Below are positions 1 to 6,535 of a DNA stretch of 64,000 nucleotides, one piece after another (positions within the stretch are counted from its first letter, which is position 1; every line of letters starts with the position of its first letter). The DNA lies in NCBI RefSeq assembly GCF_036924515.1, contig NZ_JAZHRR010000001.1, forward strand, positions 5,861,001 to 5,925,000, given 5' to 3'. A model generated the notes under the pieces. It did not search any database. It worked only from the letters and a program-made list of their open reading frames with translations, and was not told the DNA's origin. This DNA is from Bradyrhizobium sp. AZCC 1610. GTDB taxonomy: Bacteria > Pseudomonadota > Alphaproteobacteria > Rhizobiales > Xanthobacteraceae. A program made the position numbers and the translations under genes.

Positions 1-1
1 A

Positions 2-328
2 CCGACGACGCGCCTGAGCTTGACCGGCACGGCTTCGGTGCCGACCCGCGAATACGACCTCAAGGGCGTCGCCAGCCTGACCTCGGCGGCGGCCGGCGGC
101 GACAAGGGTTTTGAGCTGCCCTTCGTGGTGCAGGGCCCGTGGGACGATCCCTTGGTATTCCCCGATCCCGAAAGCCTGATCCGCCGCTCGCCGGGCGCGG
201 CCCCACTGCTCGATGCAGTGAAGGACCGCAAGACGCGCGATGCGGTGCGCTCGGTGATCGAGCGGTTTACCGGTGGCGGGCCGAGGCCTGCAGCGCCGGA
301 GACGGCGGATGGAACGAAGGCCAACTAG
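2..328 (+). CDS. AsmA-like protein, C-terminal part (5' end outside the window)
   Basis: The reading frame is open from base 2 and ends at TAG 326-328, so only the last 108 codons are present. The residues resemble the end of large AsmA-family proteins of Rhizobiales: a stretch of beta-like sequence with FELPFVVQGPWDDPLVFPD, then a helical tail and a polar Pro/Ala-rich end. AsmA-type proteins are anchored in the inner membrane and span the periplasm, and are linked to outer-membrane lipid homeostasis. That role is inferred from the family. The start and the membrane anchor cannot be seen. Another periplasmic repeat protein remains possible. Confidence 0.6.
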   Translation, partial: PTTRLSLTGTASVPTREYDLKGVASLTSAAAGGDKGFELPFVVQGPWDDPLVFPDPESLIRRSPGAAPLLDAVKDRKTRDAVRSVIERFTGGGPRPAAPETADGTKAN

Positions 329-337
329 CTCGGTCCT

Positions 338-415
338 GTAGCCCGGATGAGCGTAGCGACATCCGGGATTCTTGCTCGCTTAGTCCCGCATATCGCATGC
401 GCTCATGCGGGCTAC
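338..415. repeat. Extragenic palindromic repeat, family A, copy 1
   Basis: Two adjacent imperfect hairpins: the first around CCCGGATG...CATCCGGG, the second around CCCGCAT...ATGCGGG, bounded by GTAG and CTAC. The same two-hairpin layout recurs at 742, 4239, 5048, 6406 and 8326. It lies 10 bases after the AsmA stop and could also shape the 3' end of that transcript. Confidence 0.85.
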
Positions 416-516
416 CTGCTGGCAGTGTCAATTAAACGAGAGCGGCTTGAGGACCGGTCGCCGGACGGCCAACTCCGTACTATGCTTGGCGCAACGCAGG
501 ATTGGAGCTCGCCTGG

Positions 517-735
517 ATGAGTACCAACGTTGACGTTGCCTTCGACGCCTATGTGCTCTTCACATTACTGACGGTCGCTACGATCGCTTCGATGTATCTC
601 GCCGGTCGGATCGCTGAGCGTCGCGGACGGCGCTTCAAGATCTGGGCGTGGATTGCTGCGATGATCGGACCGCTGGCGCTTCCATTGATATTCCTGTTTC
701 CGAACTTGCATCGCAAGAACGCCGGCCACGGCTAA
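517..735 (+). CDS. Small membrane protein of unknown function
   Basis: A 72-residue protein with two hydrophobic stretches, about residues 7-27 and 42-63, joined by a basic loop (GRIAERRGRRFK). This is a two-helix hairpin in the inner membrane with Lys/Arg on the loop and at the C-terminus. ATG 517 was preferred over the in-frame TTG at 502 because GGAG lies about 10 bases upstream of it. I do not recognise the family. It stands between two family A repeats, with no obvious operon partner on its strand. Confidence 0.55.
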   Translation: MSTNVDVAFDAYVLFTLLTVATIASMYLAGRIAERRGRRFKIWAWIAAMIGPLALPLIFLFPNLHRKNAGHG

Positions 736-741
736 GCAGGC

Positions 742-815
742 GTTGCCCGGATACGTGTAGCGACATCCGGCGTCTTATCTCCGATCCCGCATATCGCCGT
801 GCGAATGCGAGCTAC
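742..815. repeat. Extragenic palindromic repeat, family A, copy 2 (degenerate)
   Basis: Same layout as the copy at 338 but with more mismatches (CCCGGATACG at the first arm, AATGCGAGCTAC at the end). Its right edge includes the stop codon of the gene on the minus strand that ends at 812. Confidence 0.75.
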
Positions 816-1012
816 TTGCCACTGGCTAGTTGGATAAAACTGACGATATCGATCAATGCAGCGGCTGCAACCGCGACGACGATTAAGAAGGTGAATGCGT
901 GAAGGAGATACTTCTTGTACGGAGGTCGTTCTTCACGCTCAGCGGCAAATTCTCTTGCGAACGGCTTTGAGAAAACGAGGATCAATGCGGCAGCGAGACT
1001 AAGGACCGCCAT
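812..1012 (-). CDS. Small membrane protein, second of an overlapping pair
   Basis: A 66-residue protein with hydrophobic segments at about residues 2-14 and 37-60, and a charged middle (REFAAEREERPPYKKY). It starts at ATG 1012, inside the end of the upstream gene (14-base overlap), which suggests translational coupling. The TAG stop lies within a family A repeat, so the repeat may have supplied or shifted the C-terminus. The family is not recognised. The longer frame to 1123 was rejected because it would lie almost wholly inside the upstream gene. Confidence 0.5.
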   Translation of the reverse strand: MAVLSLAAALILVFSKPFAREFAAEREERPPYKKYLLHAFTFLIVVAVAAAALIDIVSFIQLASGK

Positions 1013-1298
1013 TGTAAGGGGCCCACACGACACCGACGTGCACCGGCTTGGCAAAGTCCCACAAGGTAAAGGCAACAACTCCGGCAGAAAGAAAATAGAG
1101 CGCCGCACCTGCATAGCGCACAATCCGGCTCAGTAGCCAAAGGCCGATCAAAACAACTACCGCTGCCACAGCATAAATCTCAATGCCATTGCCGAGGTGC
1201 GGCAAATACCACCGTGAATATATCAAAAAGCTCCAATTCACGGCCGCAATCAAAGCCGAAAGATAAAGCGCCGTCCTGTAACCGCATCGCTCAAGCAT
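999..1298 (-). CDS. Membrane protein of unknown function
   Basis: About 99 residues with three predicted membrane segments: near residues 9-25, 36-58 and 64-82. ATG 1298 was chosen because GGGG lies about 6 bases upstream. An alternative ATG at 1331 would add 11 residues. It is upstream of, and overlaps, the small membrane gene starting at 1012, and follows the gene ending at 1351 by about 50 bases, so it may belong to one transcript running from 2136 to 812. No family or motif recognised. Confidence 0.5.
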   Translation of the reverse strand: MLERCGYRTALYLSALIAAVNWSFLIYSRWYLPHLGNGIEIYAVAAVVVLIGLWLLSRIVRYAGAALYFLSAGVVAFTLWDFAKPVHVGVVWAPYNGGP

Positions 1299-1350
1299 GC
1301 AACGCCCCAATTCCATTGAGTAGAAAATCATAAGCGCGTCGGGTGGACGA

Positions 1351-1578
1351 TCACGGCACGTTATCGCTCCGGCCGCCCCCGACCCCATACGGCTTGTTGA
1401 GGAAGTAACTCCGGTTACCCAGCGCCGCTTCGGCATATTGATCAATCGCAACGATGATCGCCTGCACATGCGCGTGGCACCAGCCTTCGCGCGTCGCCCT
1501 GATCCGAACCTCCGCCAGGGCTTTTATCCATGGCGGGTTGTCCGCGTTATGGTCGTACCAACTGATCGGTGCTGACAT
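1351..1578 (-). CDS. Small conserved-looking protein of unknown function
   Basis: A 75-residue soluble protein beginning MSAPISWYDHNADNPPWIK, with a central amphipathic region containing HAHVQAIIVAIDQYAEAAL and a Gly-rich end. From memory, near-identical short proteins occur in Bradyrhizobium genomes annotated as hypothetical; this was not checked. ATG 1578 lies 55 bases inside the end of the upstream frame (1524-1736), so expression may depend on translation of that gene. No catalytic motif is visible. Confidence 0.55.
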   Translation of the reverse strand: MSAPISWYDHNADNPPWIKALAEVRIRATREGWCHAHVQAIIVAIDQYAEAALGNRSYFLNKPYGVGGGRSDNVP

Positions 1579-1736
1579 CGCTGGTCCCTGTTGATGAAGT
1601 CTTCCAGCTCCGCCCGCTTGCGCGAGAGCAGGAGCTGCGCCCTCGCATTATCCAGACCGGATTGATCGAGCCGACGCGCAAGCTGGTCCAGTTCGGCAAT
1701 CCGCCGGCGCAGGGTTTGAATCGGATCATCGCTCAC
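1524..1736 (-). CDS. Short coiled-coil protein of unknown function
   Basis: A 70-residue protein starting at GTG 1736, with GAGG about 7 bases upstream. Residues 5-50 form an amphipathic helix rich in Arg, Leu, Glu and Ala (TLRRRIAELDQLARRLDQ), likely a coiled coil. The last 15 residues are Thr/Arg-rich, overlap the start of the next gene and look unlike the rest, so the 3' end may be frameshifted. It overlaps the upstream gene by 11 bases. Function unknown. Confidence 0.5.
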   Translation of the reverse strand: MSDDPIQTLRRRIAELDQLARRLDQSGLDNARAQLLLSRKRAELEDFINRDQRCQHRSVGTTITRTTRHG

Positions 1737-2136
1737 GTCGGCCTCGAGCCTTTTGTGCTCCGATTGAATCGGAACGGGGCTCTGGATTTTTGAGTTGACG
1801 CGTCTTCTTGAAGCGAACCGGCCCCCACCCCGGATCAAGTCCGAGGCCGGCTTTCGCTGGAAAACGCGCTGGTGCCCCGTTCGCGGGCTTCCTGCTGGCC
1901 GCGCGGACATCCAGCTTCAGCCGCTCGTCGACATTGAGCAGCCGCTCCTCGCCGCCGAGCCGGTTTCGCTCGCCGATCAGGCCGAGCATGACGACCCGCA
2001 TGGACATCAGGTGAACAGCGGCCTCCGAGCAGTCCTCATCCCGGTTGATCTTTTTACGGATATTATCCTCCGCGCTCAGCATCTCCGCCCGCAAGAACCT
2101 GATTTTTCTACGAATTTCGTTCAATTTGTTGTCCAT
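1726..2136 (-). CDS. Coiled-coil protein with a C-terminus extended by a repeat
   Basis: A 136-residue protein with a strong ribosome site (GAGGTGG) ahead of ATG 2136. Residues 1-80 are a charged helical region (KLNEIRRKIRFLRAEMLSAE) with HLMSMRVVMLGLIGERNRL, plausibly a coiled coil. From about residue 88 the sequence changes to a Pro/Gly/Lys-rich stretch (FPAKAGLGLDPGWGPVRFKK). That stretch looks like translation of a dispersed palindromic element, so the original gene was probably shorter or had another end. It is first in a chain of five overlapping or closely spaced small genes down to 812. Function not recognised. Confidence 0.55.
   Translation of the reverse strand: MDNKLNEIRRKIRFLRAEMLSAEDNIRKKINRDEDCSEAAVHLMSMRVVMLGLIGERNRLGGEERLLNVDERLKLDVRAASRKPANGAPARFPAKAGLGLDPGWGPVRFKKTRQLKNPEPRSDSIGAQKARGRRER
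1803..1882. repeat. Probable dispersed element inside a coding frame
   Basis: The DNA contains CCCCGGATCAAGTCCGAGG followed by CCGGCTTTCGCTGGAAAACG. I recall this as a common dispersed palindromic sequence of Bradyrhizobium-type genomes. Here it is read through in frame as the tail of the gene at 1726-2136. Boundaries are approximate and the identification rests on memory. Confidence 0.4.
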
Positions 2137-2232
2137 GGGCCACCTCGCTGGGCTTGAACCCTATAAGAACAAATAAAGAACAAATTTCAAGTTAAGAGTC
2201 GAGGCCGGATTAAAGATTCTTTGGAGCTACTG

Positions 2233-2412
2233 ATGACCCGCCTCCCCGACCAGGTCGACGCGCCGATGACGCCGCGCCAACTGGCGACGCTGCGCACGCT
2301 CAGCGCCGAGGCCTATCAGCCGAAACTGTTCGAGAAGAACCTGACGGCCAGGGAAGCCGAGCGGCGGATTGCGGTGTTGAAGGCGGAGATCGAGCTGGCG
2401 AACTCGTTCTGA
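2233..2412 (+). CDS. DUF3072-like small protein
   Basis: A 59-residue protein. The pattern PMTPRQLATLRTLSAEA...FEKNLTAREAERRIAVLKAEI matches the DUF3072 layout as I know it: a short helical unit with a conserved MT..Q...L..LS motif and an E/A-rich second helix. ATG 2233 has GGAG six bases upstream, so it is preferred over the in-frame TTG at 2221. The function of the family is unknown; the layout resembles a small SAP-like fold, which is inference. A truncated, frameshifted copy of this gene lies at 4314-4437. Confidence 0.65.
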   Translation: MTRLPDQVDAPMTPRQLATLRTLSAEAYQPKLFEKNLTAREAERRIAVLKAEIELANSF

Positions 2413-2468
2413 ACGGTCGGCTGTTGCTTCAACAAGATAAGCCAGCCCTTGAAGGATATCGGGGACAT

Positions 2469-2498
2469 CCATATACCATCCATGTAGATGGTATATGG
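2469..2498. promoter_or_regulatory. Perfect inverted repeat, probable operator of the RHH regulator
   Basis: Two perfect 11-base arms, CCATATACCAT (2469-2479) and ATGGTATATGG (2488-2498), separated by 8 bases, lie directly before the ribbon-helix-helix gene. RHH proteins usually bind short inverted repeats in their own promoter, so this is the likely autoregulatory site. The right arm touches the alternative ATG at 2495. Confidence 0.6.
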
Positions 2499-2509
2499 AT
2501 GGTGCAATT

Positions 2510-2929
2510 ATGGAAACTAATGTCCGGGAACTTCGACCCAGGCCGCCCGAAACAGAAAAAATCACGATCAATCTTGGTTATGTCGACCTTGGTCACGTCG
2601 ATCTAATGGTTCAGGAAGGGTTCTACTCGAACCGTACCGACTTCATCCGAACAGCGATCCGGAACCAGCTCGAACGTCACGCCGACGTCGTCAAGCAGTC
2701 AACGGCCCGAAAAAGTCTGGACCTCGGTCTGCGTAACTACAGCCGCGAGGATCTCGAAGCGGTGCAGCGCGCGGGTGAGATGCTGCACATCAATGTTTTG
2801 GGCCTTGCAAGCATCGCCCAAGACGTCACGCCCGAGCTTGCGTGCGCCACCATTGCCTCAGTTTCCGTGCTGGGCGCATTGCACGCCAGTCCGGCGGTGA
2901 AGGCCGCCCTCGCCGACAGGACGCGGTGA
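2510..2929 (+). CDS. CopG/ribbon-helix-helix transcriptional regulator
   Basis: About 139 residues. The N-terminal part has the RHH pattern: a basic strand KITINLGYVDLGHVDLMV, then GFYSNRTDFIRTAIRNQLERH, the usual two helices with the G-x-S/Y-N-R-T-D turn. The C-terminal half is a separate helical region (LEAVQRAGEMLHINVLGL...) that may sense a ligand or mediate assembly. ATG 2510 is used; ATG 2495 is also possible but would start inside the palindrome. The esterase gene begins 5 bases after the stop, so the two are almost certainly cotranscribed and the regulator probably controls both through the inverted repeat at 2469. Confidence 0.75.
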   Translation: METNVRELRPRPPETEKITINLGYVDLGHVDLMVQEGFYSNRTDFIRTAIRNQLERHADVVKQSTARKSLDLGLRNYSREDLEAVQRAGEMLHINVLGLASIAQDVTPELACATIASVSVLGALHASPAVKAALADRTR

Positions 2930-2934
2930 AGGCT

Positions 2935-4137
2935 ATGCTGAACCAGCACATAATTCGGGAGGCGACACGCCTCACGCGCGCGGGCCAACTCGTTGAGGCC
3001 ACCGCGCTTCTTCAGCGCATGCTTCGCGGCGAGAGTGCGCCAGACACGCCATCGCGTACCGACGGTCGCATCGCTCTTACAGGACGCGAACCGCTCATCA
3101 TTGACGCGAAGGCCAATGTTATTGAGGAGAAGACGGATAGTCATCCGGAGTTAAAGCCCGGCCCCTCCGCGCAACCGCGCATGCTCCGCGCGTTACTGGA
3201 TCGCAACGAGGCGCGCCCTGGGATCGGACTGCGAGGTGTGATGAAGCGCGCCCCGCTGTCCACACCGGACATCGTGCCGGAGGGCGCCCGCTTCATCGAA
3301 AGCACGTACAGCAGTCCCGCGGGAAGCCGCGCCTACAGGCTTTTCATCCCGAGCCGCTATCAAGAGCGACCGCTTCCTTTGGTCGTGATGCTTCACGGCT
3401 GTACCCAGTCGCCGGATGATTTCGCCGCCGGTACGAGGATGAACTTTATCGCGGAGGAACAAAATTGCTTCGTGGTCTATCCTGCTCAGCCCAGCCAGGC
3501 AAACCAGGCGAAATGCTGGAACTGGTTTCGCACAGCCGACCAGCAGCGAGGCAGAGGTGAACCCTCGCTTATCGCGGGCATCACTCGCCAAATCATGGAT
3601 GACTATTTGGTTGATCGAAAGCGCGTTTACGTTGGCGGGCTGTCGGCCGGAGCGGCCGCCGCGGCTATCATGGGAGCAACATACAACGATCTGTACGCGG
3701 CAATCGGTATACATTCTGGCCTCGCGTGCGGGGTCGCCACCGACCTTCCCTCTGCGCTTGTCGCGATGCGACAAGGCGGGCCCGATCACAAGGTAATTTC
3801 AGGTGACCGGCCACCTGTCCCGACCATTGTTTTTCACGGCGATCGCGACACTACCGTTCATCCAAACAACGGCGATCAAATTCTTGAGCGGTCTTTGGGA
3901 ACGATGAGCACACAAAAGAAGGTGCATCGCGGGCAAGTACCCGGAGGGCATGCCTATACCCGAACGATCCTGAGCGACGCGAGTGGACGCGGAATGTTGG
4001 AGTACTGGAATATCCACGGAGCCGGACACGCATGGTCCGGAGGGAGCCCTGCGGGCTCCTACACTGATCCGCGAGGACCGGACGCAACAAGGGAAATGCT
4101 TCGTTTTTTTCTCGAGCATTCGCTCCCAGACGAATAA
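2935..4137 (+). CDS. PHB depolymerase-family esterase (alpha/beta hydrolase)
   Basis: A 400-residue protein. Residues 1-120 are a variable, partly helical leader without a clear signal peptide. The hydrolase domain follows, with an oxyanion-hole region LHGCTQSPDDFAAGTRMN, the nucleophile elbow GGLSAGA (Ser237), an acid HGDRDTTV (Asp305 likely) and GAGHAWSGG (His365). This is the Esterase_PHB pattern; members hydrolyse polyhydroxyalkanoate oligomers or other polyesters such as feruloyl or acetyl esters. With no export signal visible, a cytoplasmic role in polyester or oligomer turnover is plausible. The upstream RHH gene (5-base gap) is its likely regulator. Confidence 0.8.
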   Translation: MLNQHIIREATRLTRAGQLVEATALLQRMLRGESAPDTPSRTDGRIALTGREPLIIDAKANVIEEKTDSHPELKPGPSAQPRMLRALLDRNEARPGIGLRGVMKRAPLSTPDIVPEGARFIESTYSSPAGSRAYRLFIPSRYQERPLPLVVMLHGCTQSPDDFAAGTRMNFIAEEQNCFVVYPAQPSQANQAKCWNWFRTADQQRGRGEPSLIAGITRQIMDDYLVDRKRVYVGGLSAGAAAAAIMGATYNDLYAAIGIHSGLACGVATDLPSALVAMRQGGPDHKVISGDRPPVPTIVFHGDRDTTVHPNNGDQILERSLGTMSTQKKVHRGQVPGGHAYTRTILSDASGRGMLEYWNIHGAGHAWSGGSPAGSYTDPRGPDATREMLRFFLEHSLPDE

Positions 4138-4238
4138 GGCCGCCTCAGTCGGCGGCCGATCTCGCGATGTCGCCTGTTGGGCACTGAGACGACATCGCCC
4201 GGCCGCCAAATGTCCGCGTTGCGCCGGAAGCAGCAAGC

Positions 4239-4313
4239 GTAGCCCGGATGAGCGTAGCGATATCCGGGGATCTATCCTATGATCCCGCATATCGCGGTGC
4301 TCATGCGGGCTAC
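4239..4313. repeat. Extragenic palindromic repeat, family A, copy 3
   Basis: Same two-hairpin structure as at 338: CCCGGATGAGCG...ATCCGGGG, then CCCGCATATCGC...ATGCGGGCTAC. Its right edge abuts directly on the truncated DUF3072 copy, which suggests the repeat marks a recombination or insertion junction. Confidence 0.85.
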
Positions 4314-4437
4314 TTGCTCCGCACGCTCAGTGCCGAGGCCTATCAGCCAAAACAGTTCGAGAAGAACCTGACGGCAGGAAGCCGAGCGGCCGATTACGGC
4401 GCTGAAGGCGGAGATCGACCTGGCGAATTCTTTCTGA
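4314..4437 (+). pseudogene. Truncated, frameshifted copy of the DUF3072 gene
   Basis: Bases from CGCACGCTCAG (about 4320) to the TGA at 4435-4437 closely match the 3' two thirds of the gene at 2233-2412 (RTLSAEAYQPK.FEKNLT). A 2-base deletion after the FEKNLTA codons shifts the frame. The 5' end with start codon and PMTPRQLA motif is missing and is replaced by the family A repeat. It is a decayed duplicate without likely product. Confidence 0.8.
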
Positions 4438-4593
4438 GCGGTAGGCTGCTACTCGGAACACACAAGCGCGTAGAGCGGATATGCATCAGCGTAGCCACGC
4501 TCCAAGCGAAGGTACCCGATCTTCAGTCCTCAGAATCGCGGGGCTCATCAGGGGCAGTCTTGTTCTTTTCCAATCTCAAAATTGGGTAATGCC

Positions 4594-4812
4594 TCAGTTT
4601 GAAATTTCGATTTCGGTAACCCGCTTCTTGTAAGGTCCACGAAGAGCAGGCGCTTGGTTTGCATTCATCACCGCGGCGCAACCAACCTCATGTAATACTT
4701 TATCGGCAATTCCTGCAGCGATTGCAGGGATTACGGCCAATGTCTTTTGAATCCGCATGAAGTTGTGAAAGTAGAAGCAGAGCGTCACGGCGTGGCAACG
4801 ATCCTCATTCAT
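4594..4812 (-). pseudogene. Transposase remnant (C-terminal end)
   Basis: The translated tail contains FHNFMRIQKTLAVIPAIAAG and then RGPYKKR..EIEISN. This matches my memory of the end of a family of DDE transposases with the pattern HYNFVRIHKTLRVTPAMAAG...KRGPYKKR. Only about 72 codons remain; the catalytic part is absent, and the sequence upstream of 4812 belongs to a different gene fragment on the other strand. It is therefore an insertion-sequence relic. The exact IS family is not certain. Confidence 0.6.
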
Positions 4813-5033
4813 CGAGTATGATGTGTTGGCTCCGGAATTTGAGATAGCCGCCGAACCGTTCCGCTCGCCTGCGCGCAGGCCTGTCGCAGGCCGAGCTTGC
4901 GGCCCGGATGGGCACCAGCCAATCCACCATCGCGCGGCTTGAAAACGGCCAAACGCTTCCGCGCACCAAGACGCTCCTGCGCTACGCAGAAGCCACCGGC
5001 AGCCGGGTCCGCGTGCGGCTCTCGGCGGCTTGA
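4811..5033 (+). pseudogene. Broken XRE-type antitoxin (HTH) gene
   Basis: Two frames join into one recognisable HigA/XRE-like antitoxin. Frame one from 4811 reads IEYDVLAPEFEIAAEPF. After a frameshift near 4862, frame two reads LRAGLSQAELAARMGTSQ, then STIARLENG..LPRTKTLLRYAEATGSRV, to the stop at 5031-5033. No start codon remains and the 5' end abuts the transposase remnant. The helix-turn-helix (SQAELAARMGTSQSTIARLE) is intact in sequence but not expressible from its own start. No toxin partner lies next to it. Probably broken by the IS event. Confidence 0.7.
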
Positions 5034-5047
5034 CGCATCAGCGAGCA

Positions 5048-5123
5048 TGGCCCGGATGAACGCGGCGACATCCGGGGTCTTGTTCTTCTGGCCCCGCCCG
5101 TCGCTGCGCTTGTGCGGGGCTAT
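5048..5123. repeat. Extragenic palindromic repeat, family A, copy 4
   Basis: Divergent copy: GGCCCGGATGAACGCGGCGAC...ATCCGGGG followed by GCCCCGCCC...TGCGGGGCTAT. It lies 14 bases after the stop of the XRE remnant. Confidence 0.75.
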
Positions 5124-5257
5124 TTGCTCAAAGCGGCATTATAGCAACACTGCAATTTATTCAACCTAAACTAGCCTAGAGCTATTGCACAGCTTCCGAT
5201 TTCAATATCCGATCGAGAGTATATTCTCAGCCTTCGTTTTAAAATTTGGATTTCCCA

Positions 5258-6076
5258 ATGCCAAGGCTTCGGCTTTTAGTCCTGTGTTTAGTCGCAAGCT
5301 GCGGCGGCTGTGGTCTTCACCTTCCCGAGATGCAAGAACCATATCAGGCTTCCAAAGAAGAAAAGCTCGATGAAAATGCGATTGTGAATCGCATCAAGTG
5401 CGAACTTCATAAAAGTGTTCAAGACGTTCTGTTTAAGTACCGTCGATCGGATCAATACTTGGGCAAGAGCGTCGAGTGGCTCACGGGCTGGGGAGCCGCA
5501 GTCACGCTCAAAATAACCGCCGACGAGAAGTCCGCCATAAATCCTGGCTTCTCTATCCCTGCATTTCCTCACGCTGAACGATTGTCTGTTGCAGGAGGAA
5601 TTCAGGCATCTGCAGATGCTACTCGGGCGGAGACTATCGGAATGACGTATCGCTTTGATGACCTGTTGGCCGAAGGATGGATTGAAGAGTGTGACCGATC
5701 TGGTCCGATCATCGTCACCAGCGATTTAAAGATTGGTCAGTTTATTGAGAATAAGGCGTTCTTGGCTGCTGTACCTGGAACAGTTCCTGTTCGACAAAAG
5801 GTCTTTGATGCTTTCAGTTACCAAGCGACATTCGTCATCACGTATGGCGGCGGAATAACGCCAACCTATAAATTTGTCGACGTCACAGCCAATCCAGATG
5901 CGCCGTTCTTAAATGGATCACGGACACGAACGCACGACATTACGATTACCATTGGCGAGGCTACAGGCAAGAGAACCTATGCCAACAAACTCTCTCCGAG
6001 AGCGGAAGCGCAAAACTACGTTGAGACACTTAGTCAAGCCATAGCTTCGGCAAATCGATCCAGACTTTCTAGGTAG
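5258..6076 (+). CDS. Probable lipoprotein of unknown function, AT-richer than surroundings
   Basis: A 272-residue protein starting at ATG 5258 (TTG 5246 also possible; no strong ribosome site for either). Its N-terminus MPRLRLLVLCLVASCGGCGL is a lipoprotein signal with two candidate lipidated cysteines. The mature part is mixed alpha/beta, begins with a charged segment (ASKEEKLDENAIVNRIKCEL) and ends with a Ser/Arg tail. I vaguely recall similar lipoproteins with a KCEL motif in Bradyrhizobium, with no known role. By eye the base composition is clearly lower in GC than the core genes, consistent with acquisition by transfer. The Cys-rich gene at 6087 follows after 10 bases and is probably cotranscribed. 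Confidence 0.65.
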   Translation: MPRLRLLVLCLVASCGGCGLHLPEMQEPYQASKEEKLDENAIVNRIKCELHKSVQDVLFKYRRSDQYLGKSVEWLTGWGAAVTLKITADEKSAINPGFSIPAFPHAERLSVAGGIQASADATRAETIGMTYRFDDLLAEGWIEECDRSGPIIVTSDLKIGQFIENKAFLAAVPGTVPVRQKVFDAFSYQATFVITYGGGITPTYKFVDVTANPDAPFLNGSRTRTHDITITIGEATGKRTYANKLSPRAEAQNYVETLSQAIASANRSRLSR

Positions 6077-6086
6077 GGAGAGCGAA

Positions 6087-6329
6087 ATGAGCGAAGTGCA
6101 AAATCTTGCGGATGCAGAAAGGCAGGGACTGAAAATCTTCGAGCGGGAAGAATCATTTTCAGAATTTGTCGAGAAGTTTGATTTGGATCGAGGCAATCCT
6201 CCGGATTGCGTCGGAAAGCAGCCGGGCGATGTTTGCTTTAGAGGTAACTGCGAGGGCGGAGAACGATTGGTGATGTTTTGCGATCGAAGCAAAGGTTGCG
6301 GAGGAAAGTATACTTTTGAGCCCTGTTGA
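6087..6329 (+). CDS. Small Cys-rich protein of unknown function
   Basis: An 80-residue protein with GGGAGAG just upstream of ATG 6087. The first half is acidic and helical (FEREESFSEFVEKFDLD). The second half has five cysteines, in the patterns C(13 residues between)...CFRGNCEGG...CDRSKGCGG...C, which could form disulfides or a metal site. It has no signal peptide, which argues for metal binding rather than disulfides if it stays in the cytoplasm. It lies 10 bases after the lipoprotein gene on the same strand and shares its low GC. Not recognised. Confidence 0.6.
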   Translation: MSEVQNLADAERQGLKIFEREESFSEFVEKFDLDRGNPPDCVGKQPGDVCFRGNCEGGERLVMFCDRSKGCGGKYTFEPC

Positions 6330-6405
6330 GTAGCTTTCCGATTATTGAACAAGTACCCGCTGCCAAGCGCGATGCAGGCCAACCCGAAATCTAGTGACAG
6401 CAAGC

Positions 6406-6480
6406 GTCGCCCGCATGAGCACAGCGATATCCGGGAATCTATTCTATGATCCCGCATATCGCTGTGCTCATGCGGCCTAC
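6406..6480. repeat. Extragenic palindromic repeat, family A, copy 5
   Basis: GTCGCCCGCATGAGCACAGCGATATCCGGG followed by the CCCGCATATCGC...CATGCGGCCTAC hairpin, in the gap between the Cys-rich gene and the convergent OLD-type gene. Confidence 0.8.
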
Positions 6481-6535
6481 TTGCTAAGATACCGTGTGGC
6501 GGGATTCCGCCTTCGACTCAATCTGCCCCACGGCC

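Noticed and set aside
2842..2934. Longer N-terminus for the esterase starting at 2842
   Set aside because: It would lie wholly within the regulator gene in another frame; ATG 2935 is five bases after the regulator stop and better placed.
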